From positions 1,798,001 to 1,862,000 of the forward strand of contig NC_013158.1 of assembly GCF_000023945.1 (NCBI RefSeq): DNA of 64,000 bases, in the 5' to 3' direction. Shown here piece after piece: positions 42,701 through 50,356 of the stretch (the stretch's first letter is position 1; each line of letters starts with the position of its first letter). Position numbers and translations under genes: made by a program. Origin of the DNA: Halorhabdus utahensis DSM 12940 (GTDB taxonomy: Archaea; Halobacteriota; Halobacteria; Halobacteriales; Haloarculaceae). Under the pieces are notes generated by a model. It was not told the DNA's origin. It was given only the letters and a program-made list of their open reading frames with translations, and did no database searches.

Positions 42701-43326
42701 TTCTGCGACGAACGGACGTGAGGAGCGAATGGCATGGCGGTTTGAGCCCAGAGGACGAGCGAAGTGAAGTCCTCGTGGTTCAAATCCGCCCGGACCCACT
42801 TCTGACGGCGACTGCGACGAGTGAAACGAGGAGCCAGCGCCGTTTGTGTGGTTACAAGGATTTGAAAGAGAGAACACGCAGCGCGAACGTAGTGAGCGAC
42901 CGTGTTCGCGTGGTTCAAATCCGCCCGGACCCATTTTGCGGCGAACAATTCGTGAGCCGCAAATGCGGTGATACGGATTTGAAGTAGACCACGAGCGAGT
43001 GAAACGAGCGACGTGGGCGTGGTTCAAATCCGCCCGGACCCACTGAGTTTTCGCGGCGCTCATTTACGAGCGCCGGGTATGCGAGGCGGCCGGCGGATTA
43101 GAAGCAGACGAGTCGCGCGCAGCGAGAGCGAGACGTGACCGGAGGGAGCGTCTCGAAATGGCGAGCGGTGTAACCGCGAGCGAAGCGAGCACGTCTCGGC
43201 GTGGTTCAAATCCGCTGAGAGAGCACAGCTCTCTCAAGCCGTGCTTCACGTTGTTCGGCACGACGCCGAGAGAGCGGAGCTCTCTCGAGCCCTCGTTCAC
43301 TCCGTTCACGAGGACGCCCGGACCCA
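42701..43326 (+). repeat. array of tRNA-tail units behind tRNA-Val(UAC)
   Basis: Four consecutive units of 98, 135, 109 and about 284 bp. Each has a leading hairpin, an inverted T-arm (GGCGGTTTGAGCC 42736, GGATTTGAA 42858, CGGATTTGAAG 42974, CGGATTAGAAGC 43094), a variable G+C palindrome, and a closing 24-nt copy of the tRNA 3' end. Closing copies lie at 42775-42798, 42910-42933 and 43019-43042. The fourth is split: GTGGTTCAAATCCGC (43201-43215) and CGCCCGGACCCA (43315-43326), separated by a 99-bp palindromic insert. No coding potential. Confidence 0.88.
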
Positions 43327-43425
43327 CCGCTGACGGTGACCGCACCATCGAGTCACCACGAAATTTCAGAGTTCCGTGTCCCGCACCCAGAAAAGTGTTA
43401 TACGGCCGTCGCGTACGGTCGGTAG

Positions 43426-44526
43426 ATGCTGCTGGTCCTGTGCGTGGATCTCGACGACGACATCGGCCGGAAGACCGGCATCGAAACGCCGGTCGTGGGT
43501 CGCGACGCCGTCGAGAGCGCCGCAGTCGAGTTCGCGACGGCCGATCCAGAGGACAGTGACCTCAACGTGTTGTTCGAGGGGATCCACCTCTACGACGAAC
43601 TCGATCGCGCCGGCGAGTCCGTCGAAGTCGCTGCTGTGACCGGGATCGAGGGCAGTGACGTCGCTGCCAATCGGGCCGTCGGTGTGGAGATCGACACCGT
43701 CCTCGCGGGATTGACGACCGGCGAGGACGTCCGTGCGGTCATCGTCACCGATGGCGCACAGGACGAAAGCGTCGTGCCCGTGATCCGTTCGCGGGTCGAC
43801 ATCGACGGCGTCCGTCGGGTCGTCGTCCGCCAGGCCCAGGATCTGGAATCGATGTACTACACCATCAAACAGGTGCTCAACGACCCCGAGACTCGGGGGA
43901 CGATCCTGGTCCCGCTCGGGATCCTGTTGCTCATCTATCCGCTCGCCGTCATCGCGAACTTCCTCGGCATGCCCGGCGACGTGTTCGGGCTTGCGTCGGG
44001 GTTGCTCGGCATCTACATCCTCTCGCGGGGACTCGGACTCGGGGACGCCGTCGACGGCGTCGTCGATCGAGCTCGATCCGGGCTGTACGCTGGCCGGGTG
44101 ACGATTGTCACCTACGTGGTTGCCGGGGTGTTGCTGGCGATCGGTGGCGCGAGCGGGTTGGAGATGCTCGACACCGTCCGCGGCGGGCTGGAATCTGCGA
44201 CGCTGGGTGCGACTCAGGCTGTGGCCGCGGTGCTCGCGGGGGCGATCCACTGGCTCGCCGCCGCCGGGATCACTAGCAGCCTCGGCCAGGTGACCGACGA
44301 ATATCTTGCCGGACGATTCCGGTGGCGATATCTCAACGCCCCGTTCTACATTCTCGCCATCGCCGGTGTCATCCACGCCGTCAGTCTGTACGTCCTCGGC
44401 CGGGTCTCCCTTTCGTATCTCGCGGCGATGCTCACCGCCGGGACGCTGTTGGGACTGTTCAGCACGCTCGCGTTCGCCATTGCCGAGGATCGCCTCGAGA
44501 GCGCCGAGTCCCAGGCTAGCGCGTGA
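43426..44526 (+). CDS. DUF373 family membrane protein
   Basis: 366-residue archaeal protein. Residues 1-145 form a cytosolic alpha/beta domain (MLLVLCVDLDDDIGRKTGIETPVVGRDAV... AVIVTDGAQDESVVPVIRSRVDIDGVRRVVVRQAQDLE) with an acidic DLDDD cluster that suggests metal or phosphate binding. Residues 160-360 contain about six membrane helices. DUF373 is nearly universal in euryarchaea; its function is unknown. The acidic start and KQVLNDPETRGTILVPLGILLLIYPL junction are diagnostic. It starts 100 bp beyond the tRNA-tail array. Confidence 0.88.
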   Translation: MLLVLCVDLDDDIGRKTGIETPVVGRDAVESAAVEFATADPEDSDLNVLFEGIHLYDELDRAGESVEVAAVTGIEGSDVAANRAVGVEIDTVLAGLTTGEDVRAVIVTDGAQDESVVPVIRSRVDIDGVRRVVVRQAQDLESMYYTIKQVLNDPETRGTILVPLGILLLIYPLAVIANFLGMPGDVFGLASGLLGIYILSRGLGLGDAVDGVVDRARSGLYAGRVTIVTYVVAGVLLAIGGASGLEMLDTVRGGLESATLGATQAVAAVLAGAIHWLAAAGITSSLGQVTDEYLAGRFRWRYLNAPFYILAIAGVIHAVSLYVLGRVSLSYLAAMLTAGTLLGLFSTLAFAIAEDRLESAESQASA

Positions 44527-44579
44527 GTCCGTCGTCAATCCGGGTTCTTTTTGTCATCCTTCCCGTCATACCCTCACGG

Positions 44580-44655
44580 GGGCACGTAGCTCAGTCCGGA
44601 CAGAGCGTCGGACTTCTAATCCGACGGTTCGTGGGTTCGAATCCCACCGTGCCCG
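44580..44655 (+). tRNA. tRNA-Arg(UCU)
   Basis: Cloverleaf with acceptor stem GGGCACG/CGTGCCC and discriminator G, D-arm GCTC...GAGC, anticodon stem TCGGA/TCCGA with loop CTTCTAA (anticodon TCT), and T-arm GTGGG-TTCGAAT-CCCAC. It decodes AGA/AGG. It starts 53 bp after DUF373. A T5 tract (CATCTTTTTAC) just after the 3' end serves as terminator and opens a C-type palindromic element. Confidence 0.96.
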
Positions 44656-44790
44656 TCCATCTTTTTACTTCGTCGGGTTCGCTCGCTCCGCTCGCGAACC
44701 GCTCCTCGCAAAAAGCTGGGCCAAAAACGACCCGAGCGGTCGCTTCGCTCCCGCTCGGTGAACCGGCTCGCTTCGCTCGCCGGATGCGCT
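44656..44790 (+). repeat. C-type palindromic element behind tRNA-Arg
   Basis: It begins with CTTTTTACTTCGTCGGG and contains GCAAAAAGCTGGGCCAAAAA, the same frame as the elements at 32932, 33455 and 45431. Three hairpins follow one another, each with an 11-nt loop: GGTTCGC/GCGAACC (44676-44700, loop TCGCTCCGCTC), CCGAGCGG/CCGCTCGG (44732-44758, loop TCGCTTCGCTC) and CCGGC/GCCGG (44763-44783, loop TCGCTTCGCTC). The stems are unrelated to each other. Confidence 0.75.
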
Positions 44791-45059
44791 ACCGCTCCGA
44801 TCATACGCTTGGCAGACGGTTTCATTGTTCGCGCTCGTTCGCTGGCCCCGCTGCTGGCCGTGCGTTCTCTACAGAGATTGTCCGTGTCCCCATTCGACAC
44901 CAGTGATCTCGGACAGTTGGCGTTCGTGTGGCATCGCTGTGTCTGTCGGTGAACCCTGGCTTTGTCTGGGAACTATTCGTCATATTTTTCCGGACCTGAA
45001 TACTCGCTCCGTTTTCCATATTTGAGAATGGAAGTTACATTTACATATGTGCCGTTCAT

Positions 45060-45345
45060 CTACCCGTCTGGGTCAGGACATGACCCCGTCACTGGCTCCA
45101 CCCACCAAGCCTCGATAACTTGCGGAAGGTTTCCGTTTCATCATGGCTTCTCGCCATGGTGAATTCGAACGATGCTCTCGTTCGATGCCACACATTGCTC
45201 CATCCGGACCTCCCCCGGTCCGGTATTCTCCCATCCCGAACAACGGAGGTACTAATCCGCGTTGTGAGGCCGCAAGAATAGCGGATTTCGTGTTTGGTTT
45301 CGATCGCCTGACTGAACTCCAGTGGGCTGCCGATCCGTTATTCCT
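45060..45345. other. hairpin-rich segment without a supported protein gene
   Basis: Several perfect short inverted repeats follow in close order: GTCA-GGACA-TGAC, CATGGC-TTCTC-GCCATG, TCGAACGA-TGCTC-TCGTTCGA, GGACC-TCCCCC-GGTCC and AATCCGC...GCGGATT. A minus-strand frame of 102 codons covers part of it, but it runs into the duplicated aminopeptidase 3' end and lacks haloarchaeal acidity. A structured RNA or the remains of a mobile element are possible. I could not match it to SRP RNA, RNase P RNA or a known insertion sequence. Confidence 0.35.
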
Positions 45346-45350
45346 CGAAG

Positions 45351-45430
45351 ACGAACGTCCCGTCTTCCTGAACCACTTCACCGTCGACTTCGATGAATGA
45401 GTCCTCGCTCATGTCGACGATCATGTCGAC
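45351..45430 (-). repeat. 80-bp perfect duplicate of the M29 aminopeptidase 3' region
   Basis: Positions 45351-45430 are identical to 45568-45647, which encode the C-terminus of the aminopeptidase (VDMIVDMSEDSFIEVDGEVV and on). In this outer copy the frame ends FEE-stop (just before 45351) rather than FEDGFKG-stop. The two copies are separated by 137 bp that contain a C-type palindromic element. The absence of any mismatch shows that the duplication is recent or kept identical by gene conversion. Confidence 0.9.
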
Positions 45431-45540
45431 CGACCTTTTTCTTCGTCGGGTTTCCTCGGGTAGCGGCGCTACCCTGCGGGAACCTCTCCTCGAAAATGCT
45501 CGACTAAAAAAACCGAACGCTCACTCCGTTCGCGTTCGGC
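45431..45540. repeat. C-type palindromic element behind the M29 aminopeptidase gene
   Basis: It contains CGACCTTTTTCTTCGTCGGG, a GGGTAGC/GCTACCC hairpin, CTCCTCGAAAATGCTCGAC and TAAAAAAACC, then the 8-bp hairpin CCGAACGC/GCGTTCGG (45513-45539) with the constant loop TCACTCCGTTC. The T7 tract on the minus strand directly after the aminopeptidase stop should terminate transcription. It is flanked by 80-bp perfect direct repeats of that gene's 3' region. Confidence 0.78.
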
Positions 45541-45542
45541 AA

Positions 45543-46643
45543 TTATCCCTTGAAGCCGTCTTCGAACACGAACGTCCCGTCTTCCTGAACCACTTCACCG
45601 TCGACTTCGATGAATGAGTCCTCGCTCATGTCGACGATCATGTCGACGTGTTGGGCCGACTCGTTTTGCTCGTTGCCAACGCCGACGTTGTCCTCGTAGG
45701 CGCGGCCGACGGCCATGTGGACGGTGTCGCCCATCTTCTCGTCGAAGAGCATGTTGTAGGTGAAGCGGTCGATATCGCGGTTCATCCCGATCCCGAGTTC
45801 GCCCAGGCGGCGGGCTCCCTCGTCGGTGTCGAGAATGCTCGTCAGCAGCTCCTCGTTCTTCGAGGCGCTGTGCTCGACGACTTCGCCGTCTTCGAAGACG
45901 AGTCGTGCGTCGGTAATCTCCCGCCCACGGCGATAGACGGGCTTGTCGAAGAGGACGTCACCTTCGACGCTGTCGGGGATCGGGGCGGTGAACACCTCGC
46001 CGCCGGGGAGGTTGTGCGTGTCCGTGTCGTTGATGACGTGGTTGCCGTCGACGGACATGGTGACGTCGGTGGTGTCGCCGCTCGCGATCCTGACCTCGCT
46101 GGCGTCCTCGAGGATCTCGACCAACTGAGCCTGGAACTCGCGTTGTTCGTCCCAGTCTTTGAGGATCGCATCGTAGACGAAGTTCTCGTAGGCTTCGGTG
46201 CTCATCTCGGCGAGTTGGGCGTCGGCGGGCGTGGGATGCTGGGTGAGCGTCCAGCGGTCGGTCAGCCGCTCGTTGAGAATCGGCTGGTGGGCCTTCTCGT
46301 AATCGGAGTTGACCTCGGGAGCGACGTCCTCCAGTTCGGTGACGTTTACGTGAGAGCGAATGACGGCGTGACAGTCGGCCGCCTCGACCAGGGCCTGTTC
46401 GTGGGCCGGTGTCTCGAAGTCGACGTCGGCGGCGTCGGCCGCCTGGAGATAGCTTCGGATGGCCCGTCCGCTTCGATTGGTACGCATCGAAACGGGGTGT
46501 GCGCCGCGATCACCGGCGATCTCGTAGAGTGCAACAACCAAATCCTCGGCGGCGGGCTCGCTCTTGATGAGCAGGTTGTCGCCCTCGCTCAGATCGAGCG
46601 CGTCGGCGACCAGCTGTGCGTGTTCGCGGATGCGTGGGTCCAT
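45543..46643 (-). CDS. M29-family aminopeptidase
   Basis: 366-residue metallo-aminopeptidase of the AmpS/M29 family, cytosolic, removing N-terminal residues from peptides. The C-terminal metal-site blocks are present: LGELGIGMN, FDEKMGDTVHMAVGRAYED and SAQHVDMIVDMS. N-terminal part MDPRIREHAQLVADALDLSEGDNLLIKSEP is classical. The start is ATG 46643; an upstream in-frame codon at 46673 adds ten unconserved residues. The last 27 codons are within an 80-bp duplicated segment, and the final residues DGFKG are unique to this copy, so the present C-terminus may have been rebuilt during an insertion event. Confidence 0.88.
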   Translation of the reverse strand: MDPRIREHAQLVADALDLSEGDNLLIKSEPAAEDLVVALYEIAGDRGAHPVSMRTNRSGRAIRSYLQAADAADVDFETPAHEQALVEAADCHAVIRSHVNVTELEDVAPEVNSDYEKAHQPILNERLTDRWTLTQHPTPADAQLAEMSTEAYENFVYDAILKDWDEQREFQAQLVEILEDASEVRIASGDTTDVTMSVDGNHVINDTDTHNLPGGEVFTAPIPDSVEGDVLFDKPVYRRGREITDARLVFEDGEVVEHSASKNEELLTSILDTDEGARRLGELGIGMNRDIDRFTYNMLFDEKMGDTVHMAVGRAYEDNVGVGNEQNESAQHVDMIVDMSEDSFIEVDGEVVQEDGTFVFEDGFKG

Positions 46644-46700
46644 GACGGCAGGGACTTCTCGACCGCCGGCCAAACCAGTTTCGTCCCGTGGCTGGGCCGG

Positions 46701-46829
46701 TTACCCACCGCGCTTGCCTTCACGCATGCCCTGGCTGAAGCCGGTCGCGATCCGGCGGACGAACAGGTAGACGAAGAAGACGAACGCGAGGACGACGACG
46801 ACGATGCCGACGAGAACCGGGTCAACCAT
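46701..46829 (-). CDS. 42-residue single-pass membrane protein (DUF7859-like)
   Basis: Starts at ATG 46829 and reads MVDPVLVGIVVVVLAFVFF, then VYLFVRRIATGFSQGMREGKRGG, one hydrophobic helix followed by a basic tail that should stay in the cytosol. Small proteins of this form are widely conserved in haloarchaea. Its stop lies 57 bp before the start of the aminopeptidase gene on the same strand, so the two may be co-transcribed. The longer open frame upstream is not conserved in style. Confidence 0.65.
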   Translation of the reverse strand: MVDPVLVGIVVVVLAFVFFVYLFVRRIATGFSQGMREGKRGG

Positions 46830-46979
46830 GACTCGCGGTTTCATCTCGGCGATAATAGATGTTTCGTCGTTTGTTGTCATGTGATCGTCGTCGGCACGCC
46901 GTTCGATCCCCTGGGTTTGCGGTCGCACCGCCCGACGGCGCGATGCCTGGCTGTGTCCAACAATGGGTTCGGACGGGAA

Positions 46980-46997
46980 GTCAAACGAGCGTTTGAC
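46980..46997. promoter_or_regulatory. 18-bp inverted repeat upstream of the small membrane protein gene
   Basis: GTCAAACGAGCGTTTGAC is an 8-bp perfect inverted repeat around two central bases. It lies 83 bp after the stop of the YfcE-type gene and 150 bp before the small membrane protein start, on the same transcription direction. It could be a regulator site or the stem of a terminator; no T-tract follows. Confidence 0.4.
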
Positions 46998-47079
46998 CTT
47001 CCGGTGTTCACTTTAGCCGTCCGGCCGTTGGTCGATGTGCGTTACTCCCGCTTCGGCCCTCACCCTGCGATCGACCCAC

Positions 47080-47592
47080 TCACTCCCCAGCGACGCGCCG
47101 TCGCTCGATGATTTTCCCCGTCGGCTCCCGGAGTTCGATCACCACGTCACCCGTTTCCTGGCGAAGTTCGGCGTACGACGGCGCGCTCGCCCGCGGATCG
47201 GTGTGACTTCCCGGATTGAGGACGTGGAGATCCCCGAGTCGCTCGATCGCTGGTCGGTGGGTGTGTCCGGTGATAACGAGATCGGCACCTCGCTCCCGAG
47301 CGAGCAACGGCAGCGACGTCGGCGTGTGTTCGTGTCCGTGAATGAGAAGCAGTTCTCGGTCGTTCCATTCGATCGTCTCGACGGCAGGCAATCGATCCCG
47401 AAGTGGAGCCGCGTCACTGTTGCCGTGGACGGCGATCAACTCGGAAGTTCGGGCCTCGAAGGCCTCGTAGACCGCCGCCGTCGTGAAGTCTCCCGCATGG
47501 AGCACTCTCTCGGCATCAGCGAGTGCATTGGCTGCCCGTCCGGCGAGCTGTAGGTCGTCAGTCCCGTGGGTGTCTGCGAAGACGGCGATCAT
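47080..47592 (-). CDS. YfcE/MJ0936-type phosphodiesterase
   Basis: 170-residue calcineurin-like phosphoesterase of the short archaeal class. Motifs in order: FADTHG (residues 5-10, D-x-H), LHAGDFT near 31, VHGNSD near 55 (GNxD), IHGHEH near 84, TGHTHRP near 106 and LNPGSHTDPR. Related MJ0936 hydrolyses model phosphodiesters with Ni or Mn; the physiological substrate is unknown. ATG 47592 is the only sensible start. The ABC exporter operon ends 75 bp upstream on the same strand. Confidence 0.87.
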   Translation of the reverse strand: MIAVFADTHGTDDLQLAGRAANALADAERVLHAGDFTTAAVYEAFEARTSELIAVHGNSDAAPLRDRLPAVETIEWNDRELLLIHGHEHTPTSLPLLARERGADLVITGHTHRPAIERLGDLHVLNPGSHTDPRASAPSYAELRQETGDVVIELREPTGKIIERRRVAGE

Positions 47593-47667
47593 AGCCGGCT
47601 ATCGGGACGGACGAGCGAAAACGATCCCGGAACCGATCGCTCGCTTAGCGCTTGCGTCGGAGCCAAC

Positions 47668-48501
47668 TCAGAGATCCCGTCGCTGGAACCAGTACTGGCT
47701 GAGGCCGACTGCCAGGACCGCACCGGCCAGTAGCAGGCCCGCCCCGGCGACATCGTAGGTCCCCTGGACGAGGACACCCGACGGGTCGAAATATCGCATC
47801 GGTGAGAGCCCGCCGAGCCACTCGTAATCGGTCGTCGAGATGATCGACTCCGCGAGCCAGCCGAAAAAGACCAGCGCGAGCGCGACCCGCCCGGCAGTTC
47901 GACCTCGGCGGACGACCACCCCGAGCAACAGGCCAATCGCACTCCAGAAGAGGAGATACGGGATGGAGAAGGCGTGGACGATCGCGAGATCGGCGAGCGG
48001 AAGCGTCTGGTCGATAGCCACCGATGCCACGTACAGCACGACCGGGACGACGGCGTTGAGGACGAGGATCGGGACGAGAAGCGCGAGGTACTTCCCGAGG
48101 AGGACGCTTCGCCTGGCCACGGGGGCGGCCACCAGTGTGTCCATCCGCTCGTCCCGGAGGTCGCCGGCGACCGTCCCGGCGGCGGTATAGGCGAGATAGC
48201 CCCCGAGACCGACGATCCAGCCGAGCGTGTAGAACTCGCTGGCGAGGAGTCCTTCGATCGACTCCAGGCTCTCGAAGCCGAACAGTTCGGTGACGACCGG
48301 TGGCATCGCGTCGATCAACTCCGAGAACCCGGCCTCGATCATCTGCGGGCCGAGCCAGACGTACATGAGGCCGAACAGCGTGAACAGCACGGCGATGACG
48401 CCCGTCACCCGGAGTCGATTGCGCCCCTCGAAGCGGGCGACCACGAGCAGCGGGTTGTCGTCGGGTTCGCGGGTCGCGGGCCCCGCTCTCTCGGTACTCA
48501 T
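47668..48501 (-). CDS. ABC-2 type transporter permease
   Basis: 277-residue permease with six membrane helices after a short polar start (MSTERAGPATREPDDNPLLVVARFEGRNRLRVTG). The block YLAYTAAGTVAGDLRDERMDTLVAAPVARRSVLLGKYLALL is the ABC-2 motif that contacts the ATPase and is shared almost word for word with the neighbouring permease (48498-49286). The two probably form a heterodimeric exporter. Its ATG overlaps the upstream stop by 4 bp (ATGA), so translation is coupled. Substrate unknown. Confidence 0.85.
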   Translation of the reverse strand: MSTERAGPATREPDDNPLLVVARFEGRNRLRVTGVIAVLFTLFGLMYVWLGPQMIEAGFSELIDAMPPVVTELFGFESLESIEGLLASEFYTLGWIVGLGGYLAYTAAGTVAGDLRDERMDTLVAAPVARRSVLLGKYLALLVPILVLNAVVPVVLYVASVAIDQTLPLADLAIVHAFSIPYLLFWSAIGLLLGVVVRRGRTAGRVALALVFFGWLAESIISTTDYEWLGGLSPMRYFDPSGVLVQGTYDVAGAGLLLAGAVLAVGLSQYWFQRRDL

Positions 48502-49286
48502 TGCACGTCGACCTCCCCGAACAGCCAGGCACTCCCGGCCAGGAGCACGACCGCGGCGGAAACGAGGATCGCTCCCCCGGCGGGATCGTACGTGCTCTCG
48601 GTGAGGATCGCCAGGGGATCGTAGTATCGCATCGGCGCGATACCACCCAGCCACGCGAGATCCGTGTTGCTGAGGAGCATCTCGAAGAGGAACGTTCCGA
48701 TGATCGTGCCGGCCGCCACGCCCTCGGCGAGAATGCGGCGCGGCGCGGCGACGGAGACGAGCATGCCGAACGCACCACACGCAAGCAAGTAGGGGATCGA
48801 CAGCACGTGGACCGCGACGAGGTCGGCAACGGGAATCGTCTCCTCGATCACCTGCACCGCTCCCGTCACACCCACAAAGACGACGACGTTGACGACGACG
48901 ATGGGCGTCAGCAGTGCGAGGTATTTCTCGACGAGCAGTCGCCACCGGGCGATCGGCGCGGCGAGTAGCGTGTCCATCCGCCCGGTCTCGACGTCACCCG
49001 CGATCGAGCCGGCCGCGGTGTAGGCGACGTACGCCCCGAGGCCGAGCAGCCAGACGTACTCGTAGAGTTCGAGTGCGATGAAGCCCTCGATGGTCCCCAT
49101 GTGTCCCAGCCCCATCTCCTCGACCATCACGGACGGGTACTGCTCAAGCAGGGCCGCGATATCGACGTCCCCGAGGATGCCGGGGGCGATAAGCGTCATC
49201 ATCCCGCCGAAGGCCGCAAGCCCCAGCCCGATGACCGCCGAAGCGGGAACCAGCCGTTCGGACTCGAAACGCGCGGTCTCAAACAT
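48498..49286 (-). CDS. ABC-2 type transporter permease
   Basis: 262-residue permease with six helices, paralogous to its downstream neighbour. The diagnostic stretch is YVAYTAAGSIAGDVETGRMDTLLAAPIARWRLLVEKYLALL. The family start MFETARFESERL at ATG 49286 is preferred over the longer frame. It overlaps the ATPase gene by 8 bp and the next permease by 4 bp. Together the three genes make an ABC exporter of the antibiotic/copper-NosY type; the substrate cannot be deduced. Confidence 0.85.
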   Translation of the reverse strand: MFETARFESERLVPASAVIGLGLAAFGGMMTLIAPGILGDVDIAALLEQYPSVMVEEMGLGHMGTIEGFIALELYEYVWLLGLGAYVAYTAAGSIAGDVETGRMDTLLAAPIARWRLLVEKYLALLTPIVVVNVVVFVGVTGAVQVIEETIPVADLVAVHVLSIPYLLACGAFGMLVSVAAPRRILAEGVAAGTIIGTFLFEMLLSNTDLAWLGGIAPMRYYDPLAILTESTYDPAGGAILVSAAVVLLAGSAWLFGEVDVQ

Positions 49287-50298
49287 CGGCCTCCTCCGCC
49301 CCTTCCTCGATCTCGCTGTCGACGGGCTTGCCGTTCTCGACTGCTTCGACACGCTCGGCCGGGTTCTCCCCATAAAATCGCATGAACACGTCTTCGAGTG
49401 GGGCCTCCTCGATCGTCAGATCGAAGATTTCGTACTCGAGTAGCTGCCGGAGCATGGGTTCGTAAGCCCCAGTGTACGTGAACGTGACGCTCGTCGCCTC
49501 ACTCTTTGCAATGGCCGTTTCGCCGTCGCCTTCGTCCCCATCTTCACTCCCGTCGCTGCTGACCTCGATATCGTGGACGCCGTCCAGAGCCAGCGCGTCG
49601 GGGTCGAGATCGCCACTCAGCCGCGCCCGGACGATCTTCCCACTGCGATCCAGCAGCGACTCGACGTCTTCGAGTTCGACGAGATGGCCGTCTCGAATGA
49701 TCGCTACTCGATCGCAGACTTTCCGGACCTCGCTCAGAATGTGCGAGGAGAAAAAGAACGTCTTCCCGCGTTGCTGTTCGGTGCGGATGAACTCCAGGAG
49801 TTGTTCCTGCTTCAAGGGATCAAGTCCGGAGGTGGGCTCGTCCATGATGAGCACATCCGGGTCGTGCATGAACGCCATGACAATGGCGAGCATCTGCTTG
49901 TTGCCGCGGGAGTACTCCCGCACCTTCCGGTCCAGCGGCGGATCGAACAGTTCGAGCATCTCGTCGCTTCGGATGTCTCCACGGAGCGACCCGTGATAGT
50001 CGAGCAAGCGGCGACCGGTCACGTTCTCGTTGAAACTCGGCTCGCTCGGCAGGTAGCCCACGTCCGCGCGAACCTCCCGGAGCGCCGCCCCGTCTCTAAT
50101 GTCGGCTCCCAGAACGGTCGCCGTCCCGCCGGTTGGCGACTGAAACCCCATCAGCGTCCGGATGGTCGTCGTCTTCCCCGCGCCGTTCGGGCCGAGAAAC
50201 CCGAAGACTTCACCCTCCTCGACGGCGAAGGAGAGATCCTCGACGCCCCGTACGTCGCCGTAATACTTCGTCAATTCGCTGGTCTGGATGGGCGGCAT
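49279..50298 (-). CDS. ABC-2 type exporter ATPase
   Basis: 339-residue ATP-binding protein. Walker A GPNGAGKTTT, Walker B VLIMDEPTSGLDP and the switch FFSSHILSEV are canonical, but the signature reads YSRGNKQML instead of LSGGQ, a variant seen in a branch of ABC-2 exporters. A C-terminal extension with an acidic loop (DGSEDGDEGDGE) ends in the DVFMRFYG motif, followed by a variable charged tail. ATG 50298 (MPPIQTSELTKYYG) is the family start. First gene of the three-gene operon; its promoter is in the 58-bp gap. Confidence 0.9.
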   Translation of the reverse strand: MPPIQTSELTKYYGDVRGVEDLSFAVEEGEVFGFLGPNGAGKTTTIRTLMGFQSPTGGTATVLGADIRDGAALREVRADVGYLPSEPSFNENVTGRRLLDYHGSLRGDIRSDEMLELFDPPLDRKVREYSRGNKQMLAIVMAFMHDPDVLIMDEPTSGLDPLKQEQLLEFIRTEQQRGKTFFFSSHILSEVRKVCDRVAIIRDGHLVELEDVESLLDRSGKIVRARLSGDLDPDALALDGVHDIEVSSDGSEDGDEGDGETAIAKSEATSVTFTYTGAYEPMLRQLLEYEIFDLTIEEAPLEDVFMRFYGENPAERVEAVENGKPVDSEIEEGAEEADV

Positions 50299-50356
50299 GT
50301 GTATTGTTTGGACCACTGACGGCTGGAGTATAAATCTAGTACTTGACGGTGTGCTT

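Noticed and set aside
42775-43042. Additional tRNA genes
   Set aside because: Only the T-arm and acceptor 3' half are repeated; no unit contains a matching 5' acceptor strand, D-arm or anticodon arm.
42626-43326. CRISPR array
   Set aside because: The 24-nt repeats are the end of the tRNA gene, spacing varies (98 to 182 bp), the spacers are palindromic and related to each other, and there are no cas genes.
45060-45345. SRP RNA or RNase P RNA
   Set aside because: The conserved helix 8 sequence of SRP RNA and the conserved RNase P core motifs were not found.
45073-45381. Protein or transposase fragment on the minus strand
   Set aside because: Basic, low-acidity product that ends within the duplicated aminopeptidase region; no transposase motif could be placed.
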